From: Galliscardovia ingluviei
GTDB taxonomy: Bacteria > Actinomycetota > Actinomycetes > Actinomycetales > Bifidobacteriaceae
DNA: 64,000 bases
Assembly: GCF_014635685.1 (NCBI RefSeq)
Contig: NZ_BMDH01000002.1
Location: 92,472 to 156,471 of the forward strand
Direction of reading: 5' to 3'
The notes beneath the pieces were generated by a model. That model was not told the DNA's origin, made no database searches, and saw only the letters and a program-made list of their open reading frames with translations. The position numbers and the translations under genes were made by a program. Positions 15,930 to 25,079 of this stretch are shown here, one piece after another (the stretch's first letter is position 1; every line of letters begins with the position of its first letter).

Positions 15930-16781
15930 ATGGCATCATCACGTAAACACGCTCATCTTACTCATCGCCAGTTTCGCATACTCATTATTGCTATTGCATC
16001 AGTGGTAGTAGTAGCTCTGATTGCAAGTCTTGGATGGTTTGTATATTGGCAAAATAAGAAGAATCATGCCATTGCAGCACAAAACCTTATTGCAGCACAG
16101 TATGATTTCAATCCGGGTTTTATTATTGCTGACGATCAGTTTTTCGATGCCAATAGTATGAGCGAAAAGCAGATTCAGCATTTTTTAGAGGAAAAGGGTG
16201 CCAAATGCAGCGGCAATAATTGTATTGCTACCATGCAAGTAGACACCAAAACTCAAGCACAAGATAACGAATGCGCAGCATATCAGGGTGCAAAAGGCGA
16301 GCACATATCGACGATTATTGCCAAGTCTGCAAGTGCATGTGGTATTTCTCCTAAAGTGTTGCTTACTATGTTGCAAAAAGAGCAGCATTTAGTTACTGCT
16401 ACCGAGCCGACTGATTTTCAAATTGAGGCTGCTATGGGATTGAGCTGCCCTGACCATGATTCGTGCGACCCGAAATATGCTGGTATTTTCAATCAGATTT
16501 TTGGCGCAGCAAAGCGTTTCCGCTACTATATCAATCATATTGACGACTATGATTATGCGCCTAACACGTTTAATGATATAGCGTATAGTCCCAATGCGCA
16601 GTGCGGTACCAGCAGTGTGTATATTGAAAACCAAGCAACTGCGCTACTCTATATTTACACGCCTTACCAGCCCAATACTGCTGCGCTTAAGGCAGGTGCA
16701 GGCGAGGGCGACTCATGTTCAGCGTATGGAAATCGCAATTTCTCGATTATTTATACCAACTGGTTTGGTAGCCCTCGCTAA
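15930..16781 (+). CDS. Membrane-anchored, lysozyme-fold-like extracellular protein (often annotated hemagglutinin)
   Basis: Protein of 283 residues with a basic N-terminus and one membrane helix (about 17-39), so the rest is outside the cell. The ectodomain has FDANSMSEKQIQHFLEEKG, paired cysteines (KCSGNNC, SCPDHDSC) and ISPKVLLTMLQKEQHLV, which resembles the helix bearing the catalytic Glu of lytic transglycosylases. It ends YTNWFGSPR. Homologues in bifidobacteria are usually called hemagglutinin without proof. I infer a role in wall remodelling. ATG 15930 follows CGGGAGG. Single gene between YwiC and the convergent amidohydrolase. Confidence 0.65.
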   Translation: MASSRKHAHLTHRQFRILIIAIASVVVVALIASLGWFVYWQNKKNHAIAAQNLIAAQYDFNPGFIIADDQFFDANSMSEKQIQHFLEEKGAKCSGNNCIATMQVDTKTQAQDNECAAYQGAKGEHISTIIAKSASACGISPKVLLTMLQKEQHLVTATEPTDFQIEAAMGLSCPDHDSCDPKYAGIFNQIFGAAKRFRYYINHIDDYDYAPNTFNDIAYSPNAQCGTSSVYIENQATALLYIYTPYQPNTAALKAGAGEGDSCSAYGNRNFSIIYTNWFGSPR

Positions 16782-16794
16782 GCGAGTATCAATG

Positions 16795-18093
16795 TTACAA
16801 ATATCGATCAAGTAATGCATCAGTTGCTGCATAGCGTTTGATACGAGGACGATCAACCATACGACCTTGCATAAAGACCATGCGCACATTACGCAGTACG
16901 CTTAAATCCTCAAGCGGGTTGCTATCGACCACAATCATATCCGCAAACTTACCCGCCTCAATACTGCCGGTATACTCATCGATACCAACAATACGCGCAT
17001 TACCCAAAGTAGCTGTATGCAAAGTCTGCACCGTGGAAGCACCGACGAACTTGTGGAAATAGCACAGTTCCCGCCAATAATCATAATGGGCAACAAACGG
17101 ACACCCAACATCATTGCCAAGCCCTACAGGAATCCCTTCTTCAAGACAACGCTTGGCACAATCAATCATGCCTTGCATCACAATATTGCCATTTACTTTT
17201 GCCTCAGGAAGTGCATGGCTTTCTTCAATATCAAATAATGCATACGGCAAGGATGGTGAAATGGTATTGATATATGCAGCACCTGTTGATTTGAACAGGC
17301 TTACTAGTTCATCATCAAGTTCAGCACCATGCTCCACAGTATCCACGCCATGCTCTAACGCCACGCGCACTCCAGCAGCACTTTCTGCATGCGCTTCTAC
17401 TTTCAGCCCAAGCCTGTGCGCTTCATCGCAAGCTGCCTGCACAATTTCCTCAGGCATGCGCAGCACACCTGGCTCTCCTTCTTTATCCGCATCCATCACG
17501 CCGCCAGTTACCATAAGCTTAACCCACTGTGCGCCACTATCAGCGAGCGCACGGACTTGTGATCGAGCCTCGTCCTCATCATGAGCAATGGTGGCAATCG
17601 ATCCAGCGAAATGCCCTCCCGGCACTGAAATAGCAGTATTTGCAGGGAGAATACGTGGACCTTTGCGCTTTCCTGCATATATTTCATCGCGAATTTGCGC
17701 ATCAAAATCCAGTACGCCGCCCGCTGTGCGCAACGTAGTTACGCCACTATAGAGCTCTATTTGTGCAAAACGCGCCACCATTGATTTTGCAAGTGCTCGA
17801 ATCGCCCGATTGCCAGTCATCAGAGCATACATTTTTGTGTAATCCACTGGCTTTTTGCGTGGTTTAGGCGGTTTGCCACTTGGCGCGAGATGCGCATGGA
17901 GATTGATAAGACCTGGCAGTACATAACCGCCGTCAATATCAACAAATTCATAATCTTGTAAATCAGGAAGCTTAGTATGTTCACCGACTACTTGCTCAAT
18001 GCGATCGCCGTTGACCAGCACTACTGCATTGTGCAATGGTTGCATATCCGCAGTACCATCGAGCACTGTTGCATTTACTAATGCATATTTCAT
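16795..18093 (-). CDS. Amidohydrolase family protein (imidazolonepropionase/Xaa-Pro dipeptidase-like)
   Basis: Protein of 432 residues with the composite TIM-barrel fold of metal-dependent amidohydrolases. The metal-binding HxH motif is GLINLHAHLAPSG (about 65). Further ligands are likely in KVEAHAES, DTVEHGAEL and GLGNDVGCPF. The C-terminal GSIEAGKFADMIVVDSNPLEDL closes the small beta domain. It probably hydrolyses a cyclic amide or N-acyl/peptide bond; the substrate is unknown. ATG 18093 follows GAGGTGA; an upstream in-frame GTG overlaps that site. It converges on the 15930 gene. Confidence 0.85.
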   Translation of the reverse strand: MKYALVNATVLDGTADMQPLHNAVVLVNGDRIEQVVGEHTKLPDLQDYEFVDIDGGYVLPGLINLHAHLAPSGKPPKPRKKPVDYTKMYALMTGNRAIRALAKSMVARFAQIELYSGVTTLRTAGGVLDFDAQIRDEIYAGKRKGPRILPANTAISVPGGHFAGSIATIAHDEDEARSQVRALADSGAQWVKLMVTGGVMDADKEGEPGVLRMPEEIVQAACDEAHRLGLKVEAHAESAAGVRVALEHGVDTVEHGAELDDELVSLFKSTGAAYINTISPSLPYALFDIEESHALPEAKVNGNIVMQGMIDCAKRCLEEGIPVGLGNDVGCPFVAHYDYWRELCYFHKFVGASTVQTLHTATLGNARIVGIDEYTGSIEAGKFADMIVVDSNPLEDLSVLRNVRMVFMQGRMVDRPRIKRYAATDALLDRYL

Positions 18094-18377
18094 TGTAATC
18101 ACCTCTACACGTGTTACACGCTACAGCATGTTCTATAGATAACTATCGCTATATAGATAATGCTGTATGGTGCTGTATTCGTTATTGGTTATATGTATAT
18201 TGCCTCTTTGCAAACAGTGTCACTACTATATCATGGCAATGTATGTATTCTGCCTATATGCCTGTATTCTATTGACGCAGTAATACAAAACCCCTGCACA
18301 TATAAACACCATAAACCATACGTTACAGTGATTACACGCGCAGGGGCAACGCTTGAAAGCTTGCCGTGAAGGCTCTA

Positions 18378-18467
18378 CTACTTGCGCTGGTGACGAGTCT
18401 TACGCAGCAGTTTGCGGTGCTTCTTCTTGCTCATCCGCTTGCGGCGCTTCTTAATGACAGAACCCAT
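18378..18467 (-). CDS. Small ribosomal protein bS22 (AURKAIP1/COX24-like)
   Basis: A 29-residue, extremely basic protein beginning MGSVIKKRRKRMSKKKHRKL. This matches bS22, the short 30S-subunit protein described in mycobacterial ribosomes and conserved in actinobacteria, related to the mitochondrial AURKAIP1/COX24 domain. It binds rRNA in the decoding region. ATG 18467 follows GGAGG by 6 nt, and the gene ends with TAG. Too short for common ORF cut-offs. The palindrome CTTATCGATAAG (18482-18493) lies just upstream. Confidence 0.93.
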   Translation of the reverse strand: MGSVIKKRRKRMSKKKHRKLLRKTRHQRK

Positions 18468-18612
18468 CTCAAGCCTCCGTTCTTATCGATAAGATTGCAA
18501 CTTGCCCAATGCTACTACGTATTTTGGACGAAAACGCAGTACACACCCGAAATTACCCTTTTTCACCCTCTACATGGACTCTTAATAAATAATAGAGTAT
18601 GGCCGAGGGCTA

Positions 18613-19383
18613 CTACATAGAGAATTTTGCGTAGAAATCTACAACATCTTCTTTTGCGCCAGTAATTTGGAATACCACTGTGTCATTTTGCCACACAGCA
18701 ACTGCTTTACCACTGCTCTTCTGGCTATCAGATTTCTTAGAAGCTTTATTGTCGGTAGCACCATCCGTACTACTTGACTTATCTGAACTTGTAGTATTTT
18801 CTGACTTAGTATCCTGTTTATCGGTATCTGTGGTGGATTCATCTGCTGCTGACTCGTCTACTACCGGCAACTCATAGACCTCGTACAGTCCAGTCTGTGC
18901 GCCTGAAACTTTCACACTACCATGCGCTAAAAGCTTGCCATTACTTGCTTTGTCAGTTGTACTCAGCTGCTCATAAAGCTTTGCAGCTGCGCTCGCATCA
19001 CTCCACTGTGCCACACTCATGGTAATATCATGACCTTTTTCACCAGTTGAATACGTCACTGTGTATTCTTCCAGAGGGCTCATATCTTGCCACTCAGTGG
19101 ATGCTTCAACCTTCGTGCGAGCAAAATTCAGCACAGCATCCGGCAGTGCCTTCATCAAGTCTGTTGCATCTTGAGGTAGAGCAACGGCATCAATAGCAGG
19201 TTTTTCAGGACGTTGCTGCGATTGTGTAGTTTGTGTTGTTGCCTGCGCAGATTGTGAAGCGTTATGGCGCATTGCCCAACCTGGCCATACAAACGCACTC
19301 AATACTATAAGCAGTACTACAACAATGGCAAGAATCACTACAATGCCACGGCGACGTGATGAAGTTGCATTACTATTTGACAT
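18613..19383 (-). CDS. Membrane-anchored protein of unknown function with Ser/Asp/Lys-rich linker
   Basis: Protein of 256 residues. A basic N-terminus and one hydrophobic helix (about 13-35) are followed by an extracytoplasmic part. It holds a folded segment (PDAVLNFARTKVEAS...AQWSDASAAAKLYEQL), a linker rich in S, T, D and K (about residues 178-222), and a final strand-helix AVAVWQNDTVVFQ...VVDFYAKFSM. I do not recognise the family. Similar topology is common in actinobacterial surface proteins. It diverges from radA, and bS22 follows downstream on the same strand. Confidence 0.6.
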   Translation of the reverse strand: MSNSNATSSRRRGIVVILAIVVVLLIVLSAFVWPGWAMRHNASQSAQATTQTTQSQQRPEKPAIDAVALPQDATDLMKALPDAVLNFARTKVEASTEWQDMSPLEEYTVTYSTGEKGHDITMSVAQWSDASAAAKLYEQLSTTDKASNGKLLAHGSVKVSGAQTGLYEVYELPVVDESAADESTTDTDKQDTKSENTTSSDKSSSTDGATDNKASKKSDSQKSSGKAVAVWQNDTVVFQITGAKEDVVDFYAKFSM

Positions 19384-19617
19384 AGTAGTAGTCTCACATC
19401 TCTTAAGGACACCTACGAAACATGCTACAACTACACAGCGCAGCCTCCAGAACTAAGCATGTGCGATGGCGGATACCATGGTGCACATGTGCTTCATACT
19501 AGCCGCTCGCGCTGTTCCGCATGTTTTCTAGCACTTGTGTATTTTATAATGTATTTTCATAGTAAGTATGTTCAATGTGCGCTTTTAGATGACTGATTTG
19601 CGTGCTAGGTTGGGATT

Positions 19618-21198
19618 ATGGCAAAACAAGCAACGCACTTTTTATGTTCTGAATGTGGCTGGAGTGGCTCGAAATGGTTCGGTCGCTGCCCTGAATGTGG
19701 ACAATGGGGTACGATTGCTGAATTTCATGAAGCACGACCATCAGCAGCAGCTCGAACTAGAATCGCGCGTACCCGAGGGCAAGCTACCGCACAGACTGCA
19801 GGTTCTGGTAATGCACAATCTGCCAAACAAGGCGATTTTGATGGCACAGATATCCGTATGATACGCACTGCGCCACTAAGCGGCGTGGAGGGGCTTGCCC
19901 AACCTATTACTGAGGTCGATGAGCAATCAGTGCAACGTATTAGCACCGGTTTTGAAGAATTCGACCGAGTACTCGGGTCCGGAATTGTTCCAGGATCTGT
20001 AGTACTCGTAGCAGGCGAGCCCGGCATTGGTAAATCAACGCTTTTGTTAGAAACAGCAGGCAAAGTTGCCGCCGCCAACCCTCAGTACCAAGTGTTGTAT
20101 GTTTCTGGCGAAGAGTCTGCATCCCAAGTGCGTATGCGTGCCAGTAGAATACACGCAATATATGAAAACTTGCTTCTCGCATCAACCACCGATTTAGGTA
20201 CGGTGCTTGGTTTATTGGAATCAACCAAACCACTACTGACGATTGTTGATTCTGCACAAACTATTATTTCTGCTGATGTTGATGGCATTGCTGGCGGTTC
20301 TACACAGGTGCGTGAAGTGGCCAGTGCGCTGATTGATATGGCAAAAACGTATGATATTCCTGTGCTGCTAGTAGGGCATGTTACTAAAGATGGTTCTATT
20401 GCGGGCCCACGCACTTTAGAACATTTGGTTGATGTTGTTTGTCAATTTGAAGGCGATGCGCAAACAGCACTGCGCCTACTACGCGCTACGAAAAATCGAT
20501 TTGGGCCGACAGACGAAGTTGGCTGCTTTGATATGAGTGGCGAGGGTATTGAGGAAGTGACCGACCCTTCGCAAATCTTCCTCTCCCAAACAGGAGCTGC
20601 TACATCCGCTGATGGTAGCGGACAGACAGATGCTTCCAATGGCGGAGCAGAAACGACAATCCCTGAAACAGAGGGCACTTGTGTAACCTTTACTGTTGAT
20701 GGACATCGTAGTTTACCAATTGAAGTACAGTCTCTGGTAACCACTTCAGCATTGCCAACGCCAAGACGAGCAGTCAACGGTATTGATTCAAGTCGTCTTG
20801 CCATGCTTATTGCTGTGTTACATCGCCATGGTCGCGTATCAGTATTAAGTAATGACGTGTATTTATCAACCATTGCTGGTGGTCTTGCCAAAGAGCCTGC
20901 TTGTGACTTGGCAATTGCTCTAGCCCTAGCATCAGCGGCACAGCATACGCCAATTCCGCGAAACTATGTGGCTTTGGGAGAAATTTCTCTAACCGGACAA
21001 ATTCGCCCGGTGCCGCGTCTTGAACAGCGTCTACGCGAGGCAGCACGACTTGGTTTTACGCATGCCCTTATCCCCGCGCATCGTTCTGGTACGCGAGTAC
21101 TGCATGTGCCGGGGATAACGGTTATTGAAGTGTCTACACTTGCTCGTGCGCTATCTGCATTAGATTTACAAAAGCGGCGAGCTGTGCGCATGGACTGA
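19618..21198 (+). CDS. radA: DNA repair protein RadA (Sms)
   Basis: Protein of 526 residues. It has an N-terminal C4 zinc finger (CSECGWSGSKWFGRCPEC), a RecA-like ATPase with Walker A GEPGIGKST, the family-specific KNRFG motif (ATKNRFGPTDEVG), and a C-terminal Lon-protease-like domain (SRLAMLIAVLHRH...LTGQIRPVPRLEQRLREAARLG). RadA promotes branch migration and processing of recombination intermediates. Odd: a Ser/Gly/Asp-rich insertion follows the KNRFG domain (about residues 325-350), making it longer than the usual 450-460. ATG 19618 is preceded by GGTTGGGATT, which could be a weak ribosome site or a -10-like element. Confidence 0.97.
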   Translation: MAKQATHFLCSECGWSGSKWFGRCPECGQWGTIAEFHEARPSAAARTRIARTRGQATAQTAGSGNAQSAKQGDFDGTDIRMIRTAPLSGVEGLAQPITEVDEQSVQRISTGFEEFDRVLGSGIVPGSVVLVAGEPGIGKSTLLLETAGKVAAANPQYQVLYVSGEESASQVRMRASRIHAIYENLLLASTTDLGTVLGLLESTKPLLTIVDSAQTIISADVDGIAGGSTQVREVASALIDMAKTYDIPVLLVGHVTKDGSIAGPRTLEHLVDVVCQFEGDAQTALRLLRATKNRFGPTDEVGCFDMSGEGIEEVTDPSQIFLSQTGAATSADGSGQTDASNGGAETTIPETEGTCVTFTVDGHRSLPIEVQSLVTTSALPTPRRAVNGIDSSRLAMLIAVLHRHGRVSVLSNDVYLSTIAGGLAKEPACDLAIALALASAAQHTPIPRNYVALGEISLTGQIRPVPRLEQRLREAARLGFTHALIPAHRSGTRVLHVPGITVIEVSTLARALSALDLQKRRAVRMD

Positions 21199-21233
21199 TG
21201 AGTGCAAGCTTTACTAAAACGCGTAAGCTACAC

Positions 21234-21293
21234 TGATATGCATAATCTACTGAATAATAATATTGATATGCGCAAGCTACTGAATAATAATAG
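21234..21293 (+). repeat. 30-bp tandem duplication at a gene 3' end
   Basis: Two adjacent 30-bp units (21234-21263 and 21264-21293), each TGATATG...CTACTGAATAATAATA, differ at a few positions. The second contains the stop codon and last codons of the minus-strand gene at 21277, so the gene end itself is duplicated between radA and that gene. Confidence 0.75.
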
Positions 21294-22068
21294 GAACTTG
21301 CGGTGAAGAAAGTTTCTTCATATCTGGGAATGATAATTGCGCCACATACGTACCTGCATCCACATGTGGCAGTTCACCGTCTTCCACGCAAGTGTCACTA
21401 GTTCGATTGGTATTCCACACAATTTCGCTGGTATCTGTAGACTCATCGCTACCTGAAGCACCTTTGGACATCAGGAGCATACGCGAATCTACAGGGCAAA
21501 CATTAGATCGCCAAATCACTTCATCGCCGGAAGTAATTGTCAATACACGTTTGGCGTTAGAAAGGTCAATAAGACACTGACTATTACCCGTGTACGTAAC
21601 TGTGGCTTTGAATTTCACTGTTCCGCCCACACCTACGGTTACGGGTTCTGCAGCGAGTGAAGCCTGTAAATTGGAAGCATTGCAGTTTTTAACCGTGTTT
21701 TTTTGCTCTTGTTGCTTCGTATCGTCAGCTTTCTGATCGTCTTTCTGGTCTGTTTTTGACGATGCTTGTTTATCCGAAGAGGATTGTTTATCAGATTTGC
21801 TCGTTTGTTTAGACTGCTTCGACTTGTTGGATTGTGATGAAGTTTGACTTGAACTTGATACTGCGCCAGAGCTATCCCCCGAGCTATGCACCACGTGCAC
21901 AATGCCCACAATACCCACAATACCCGCAATAACGAGAGCAAGCACTACCACCAAAGCTGCAAGTGCGACTAGCCGACGCCGCATATACATACGACGTTTT
22001 TGTGGACTCATGTTCTTGAGGGATTGTTTGACCATATGCTGAGTGTAAAACATTGCACGCACAAGCAC
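21277..22068 (-). CDS. Membrane-anchored protein with Ser/Lys/Gln-rich stalk
   Basis: Up to 263 residues. The cytoplasmic basic N-terminus (MSPQKRRMYMRRR) precedes one membrane helix (about 33-60). A long low-complexity stalk of S, K, Q, D and T (about 60-125) follows, then a beta-rich extracellular domain with two cysteine pairs (NCNAS, QCLID, NVCPVD, DTCVEDG). The last domain looks Ig-like and recalls DUF4232-type actinobacterial proteins, but I cannot name the family. The start is uncertain: GTG 22068 gives the longest frame, with ATGs at 22053, 22035 and 22011 also in frame and no strong ribosome site. Confidence 0.6.
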   Translation of the reverse strand: MLVRAMFYTQHMVKQSLKNMSPQKRRMYMRRRLVALAALVVVLALVIAGIVGIVGIVHVVHSSGDSSGAVSSSSQTSSQSNKSKQSKQTSKSDKQSSSDKQASSKTDQKDDQKADDTKQQEQKNTVKNCNASNLQASLAAEPVTVGVGGTVKFKATVTYTGNSQCLIDLSNAKRVLTITSGDEVIWRSNVCPVDSRMLLMSKGASGSDESTDTSEIVWNTNRTSDTCVEDGELPHVDAGTYVAQLSFPDMKKLSSPQVPIIIQ

Positions 22069-22184
22069 ACTTCAAGGCGCCACATACTCGGCAAACTCAC
22101 ACACTTTTGGCTTAGCTCTCGTAAGTCTCGCAGACTTTCGTGGGTTACACACTACTACATCCTAGATGGGCCTACTACGTAAGA

Positions 22185-22230
22185 GTTACTAGATGAAACT
22201 ACTGTACGAAGTTACTAGATGAAACTACTG
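22185..22230 (+). repeat. Tandem duplication at the mutY 3' end
   Basis: GTTACTAGATGAAACTACTG occurs at 22185-22204 and 22211-22230, a 26-bp period. The second copy overlaps the mutY stop codon (22225-22227), the same arrangement as at 21234. Confidence 0.8.
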
Positions 22231-23421
22231 CGCAGATGGGAAACTAATATCTCCTTGTGGCAGTATTTCAATCAACCCATCGTTGTCTAGAGATGCAAGA
22301 CATTCACCAAGCTGTGTTTGATTCTCCCAAAGCTGCTCCACTTGTGACCTTGTGAGCACACTTCCTTGCGGTAGTTTACGCAAAGCATCGAGTACAATGC
22401 CACGCACTTGCCGGTCAGTGCCCTTGAACTTCTGCCGAGGCCGAGTACGTTGCTGTCCAAGACCAGGCAGACCAGCAGCATAAAATGCACAATAAGATTG
22501 CAACGGACATTGTTCGCACTGAGGTGTTTTAGCAGTACACACTGTGGCACCAAGCTCCATAACCGCTTGATTCCAAATAGCTGACGGTTTATTCCACGGG
22601 GCGATGTGATCAGAGCTCTGCGTACGCTGAGTCTGCTCAGACTGATAAGCGTGATTAGCTTGTGTAGTGTTGCTCGTTTGCTCGGTGCGATGTGACTTCG
22701 CAGTGTGATGTGACTGCTCGGTGTGGTTAGCGCATGCAGCGTGCTGTACTTGGTTAATATCGTGTGGCAGAACATCGCTAGCGAGCTGCCGTTCTTGCTT
22801 GGTTGCACTGCCGCCAAGCGATTCTTGCCCGAGAAATACTCGACTGAGCACGCGCCTAATATTAGTATCCACGACGGCAATGCGCACGCCAAACGCAAAA
22901 CTCAGCACCGCACTGGCCGTGTAGTCACCAATGCCGGGCAGTGCAACGAGTTCATCATAGGTAGTGGGCAATATCCCGTGGTAGTCTTGCGTGATTACTC
23001 TCGCACACTCTTGCAACCGTAGCGCTCGCCGTGGGTAGCCGAGTTTACCCCACGCGGTCAAAATCTCTGCGGCTGTGGCCTGGCTTAAGCTCTGCGGATC
23101 TGGCCACTGTTGCATCCACATCTGCCAATACGGTACTACCCTTGACATTTGCGTTTGTTGGCTCATCACTTCGGAAACCAACACTCCCCACGGCGAAGTA
23201 TGACCAAATCTCCACGGCAGCTCGCGTGCGTTGTTCAGCCACCATTGTTTCAGTGTTGCATGCACATCATGTGCATGCAACAGCGCACCATCGGGACTTT
23301 CAATCTTTGAAGTGAGCACAATATCGTGTTGTTTTACCGTATTCTTTCCCATCATTGCATATTGTAACCGTTCCTCATGCAAATTCGACTGTACTTCGAC
23401 CGCACTTCGCCTGTCAATCAC
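22225..23421 (-). CDS. mutY: A/G-specific adenine glycosylase MutY
   Basis: Base-excision repair glycosylase that removes adenine opposite 8-oxoguanine. It shows the helix-hairpin-helix LPGIGDYTASAVLSFAFG with the following VVDTNIRRVLSR, and the 4Fe-4S ligands CTAKTPQCEQCPLQSYC (C-x6-C-x2-C-x5-C). Length is 398 residues. It carries a ~50-residue insertion rich in His, Thr, Gln and Ser (roughly codons at 22590-22770) between the HhH domain and NQAVMELGA, absent from typical MutY. The GTG start at 23421 has GGGAG 7 nt upstream. The C-terminal NUDIX-like domain is reduced. Divergent from trmL. Confidence 0.93.
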   Translation of the reverse strand: MIDRRSAVEVQSNLHEERLQYAMMGKNTVKQHDIVLTSKIESPDGALLHAHDVHATLKQWWLNNARELPWRFGHTSPWGVLVSEVMSQQTQMSRVVPYWQMWMQQWPDPQSLSQATAAEILTAWGKLGYPRRALRLQECARVITQDYHGILPTTYDELVALPGIGDYTASAVLSFAFGVRIAVVDTNIRRVLSRVFLGQESLGGSATKQERQLASDVLPHDINQVQHAACANHTEQSHHTAKSHRTEQTSNTTQANHAYQSEQTQRTQSSDHIAPWNKPSAIWNQAVMELGATVCTAKTPQCEQCPLQSYCAFYAAGLPGLGQQRTRPRQKFKGTDRQVRGIVLDALRKLPQGSVLTRSQVEQLWENQTQLGECLASLDNDGLIEILPQGDISFPSAQ

Positions 23422-23600
23422 TTAACAACTCCCTGCTCCCCATACCTATATGAACCACTATCCATCGAGTTGTGAAGTGATACAGCAATACCCTCTGGGT
23501 ACGCGCCTTGCACCACTGCTCGATAACCCTCAGATTGCAACAATTTGCTAAACCGAAATTTCTCCACGAATCGACTCTAGGATAAAATCACTTCACAACT
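23416..23600. repeat. Recurring AATCACTTCACAACTC motif, three copies at the mutY start
   Basis: AATCACTTAACAACTC lies at 23416-23431, overlapping the mutY start codon. GAGTTGTGAAGTGAT lies inverted at 23467-23481, and AATCACTTCACAACT at 23586-23600. The last two form an inverted pair with 104 nt between them. The same pair, with the same spacing, recurs at 50025-50160. Probably sites for a regulator or termini of a short inserted element. Confidence 0.65.
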
Positions 23601-23639
23601 GTCAACACCCTAAGCCCAATGGATACACCACCGCTATAA

Positions 23640-23805
23640 TCAGTACTCAGGAAACACCGAACAGCGCTGAGACCACGAACCAGCCTGAAACCATGAACCA
23701 ATTTGTGACCACGAACCAGCCTGAAACCATGGACTTAGCCCTTGAGACCATAACCAGTGCGCATCCATGCAAACAGCGTGCAAACTGACTTGAGAGAAGG
23801 AACCC
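23640..23805 (+). repeat. 36-bp-period repeat ahead of trmL
   Basis: A 25-bp segment starting GACCACGAACCAGCC occurs at 23671-23695 and 23707-23731, exactly 36 bp apart, with a decayed third copy near 23746. It lies in the leader of trmL. The 36-bp period keeps frame, but neither strand has a convincing gene here. The rest of the 384-bp gap holds the motif copies described at 23416-23600. Confidence 0.7.
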
Positions 23806-24486
23806 GTGTCAACTTCACCAACACCATCACAACCAAACACAGATGCTACTGCACCACACGCCGACCCAGTTTCTCGCGTGGAATCCATGTTCGAGTATGG
23901 ATACCGCAAATCCGGCTATGGTCCTGATGAACTCGTCACCGACGCACACGGCAATCCAATTAGCGTTATCGATGCCATGCTACAAGCAGAAGAGGCAAGT
24001 AAAGCACAAACAGTAACCCCACACTTGTGCTACTACTCTCCACGAATCCCTGGAAATACTGGTAGTGCAATCCGCTTGTGCGCGGTGACCGGAACAATTT
24101 TGCATCTTGTTGAGCCATTGGGCTTCAACTTGCAGGATACCAAGCTACGCCGTGCGGGACTTGACTACCACGATATGGCTCATGTGGTATTGCACCCGAA
24201 TTTTGAAAGCCTCGTAGAGTCGATGCCTGATTCTCGTATTATTGCGTTTACAGCCCACGCCACGAAGCTGTACACGGAAGTCGAATATCGTCCGAATGAT
24301 ATTTTGCTGTTTGGTCCAGAGCCAGGCGATATTCCTGATCCAACGGATATTATGTTTGGCCCTCATGTAGCTGAGCAGGTTCGTTTGCCAATGCGCCCTA
24401 GTTTGCGTAGTTTGAATCTTACAAACTGTGCTTCAATCGCTATTTATGAAGCTTGGCGTCAGCTCGGATTCCAGGGAGGCAAGTAA
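23806..24486 (+). CDS. trmL: tRNA (cytidine/uridine-2'-O-)-methyltransferase TrmL-like SPOUT protein
   Basis: SPOUT-family methyltransferase; TrmL methylates the ribose of wobble nucleotide 34 in tRNA-Leu. The knot motifs are clear: RIPGNTGSAIRLCA (about 82), KLRRAGLDYHD, DILLFGPEPGDIPD, and the closing RSLNLTNCASIAIYEAWRQLGF. Length is 226 residues; TrmL is usually ~155, and the extra ~70 N-terminal residues are polar and poorly conserved in look. The start is GTG 23806 with AGAAGGAA upstream; the methionine at codon 28 is a later alternative, though the ribosome site favours the GTG. Divergent from mutY. Confidence 0.88.
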   Translation: MSTSPTPSQPNTDATAPHADPVSRVESMFEYGYRKSGYGPDELVTDAHGNPISVIDAMLQAEEASKAQTVTPHLCYYSPRIPGNTGSAIRLCAVTGTILHLVEPLGFNLQDTKLRRAGLDYHDMAHVVLHPNFESLVESMPDSRIIAFTAHATKLYTEVEYRPNDILLFGPEPGDIPDPTDIMFGPHVAEQVRLPMRPSLRSLNLTNCASIAIYEAWRQLGFQGGK

Positions 24487-24494
24487 GTTTCACT

Positions 24495-24580
24495 CGAGTT
24501 CTTCAAGCACTCACCTAGAGTTCTTCAAGCTCTCACTTAACAGCTTCAAGCGCTCACCGACTTCTTCAAGTTCAAGCTTA
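24495..24580 (+). repeat. 22-bp degenerate tandem repeat after trmL
   Basis: GAGTTCTTCAAGCACTCACC is followed 22 bp later by GAGTTCTTCAAGCTCTCAC, then AGCTTCAAGCGCTCACC and CTTCTTCAAG. These three to four decaying units lie directly downstream of the trmL stop codon. Confidence 0.75.
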
Positions 24581-24710
24581 ATTCCCATGCGTATTCCATA
24601 TAAGCTCACACGTATCCGCAACTATCTCATAACTGAGCACCTTTGCGCACACGCCCGAGCTTTTTGTTAGCATGGATATGTAATCTACCCCACATTACAC
24701 AAGGATTCAT

Positions 24711-24983
24711 ATGAATAAGGCAATTATCACTGTTGTTGGTCAGGATACTGTCGGCATTATTGCGCGCGTTTGCACGTATCTGTCTGAGCACCAAACCAAT
24801 GTGTTGGATATTTCTCAAACAATTATTGACGGCTTTTTCAACATGATGATGATTGTTGATTACACGCATACTGACACTGATTTTGAGCGTATGGTTAATG
24901 ACCTTGATGCTATTGGTCAACAGATTGGTGTCCATATTCGTTGCCAGCGCGAGGAAATTTTCACTCGCATGCATCGCGTATAG
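24711..24983 (+). CDS. ACT domain-containing protein
   Basis: Protein of 90 residues consisting of a single ACT domain: MNKAIITVVGQDTVGIIARV with the ligand-loop DxxGI, then LSEHQTNVLDISQTI and the closing helix. It is homologous to the glycine cleavage repressor-like/PheB-like small ACT proteins. In Bifidobacterium and Firmicutes it is paired with the DUF711 gene that follows 96 nt downstream, so the two probably work together as an amino-acid-sensing pair. ATG 24711 follows AAGGATTCAT. No enzyme domain is attached. Confidence 0.9.
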   Translation: MNKAIITVVGQDTVGIIARVCTYLSEHQTNVLDISQTIIDGFFNMMMIVDYTHTDTDFERMVNDLDAIGQQIGVHIRCQREEIFTRMHRV

Positions 24984-25079
24984 ACGAATAGCACCTTGCA
25001 CTATTCAGCACGTTATTCGTGCATGCAACCCAAAGCCTAAACTTAACCTACTGCTTAACGATCAACGTAAGGTACTGCC

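Noticed and set aside
23640-23909. Minus-strand frame with SWFQAGSWSQ repeats as a gene
   Set aside because: It overlaps the trmL leader and start, has no ribosome site, and the repetition is explained by the 36-bp DNA repeat.
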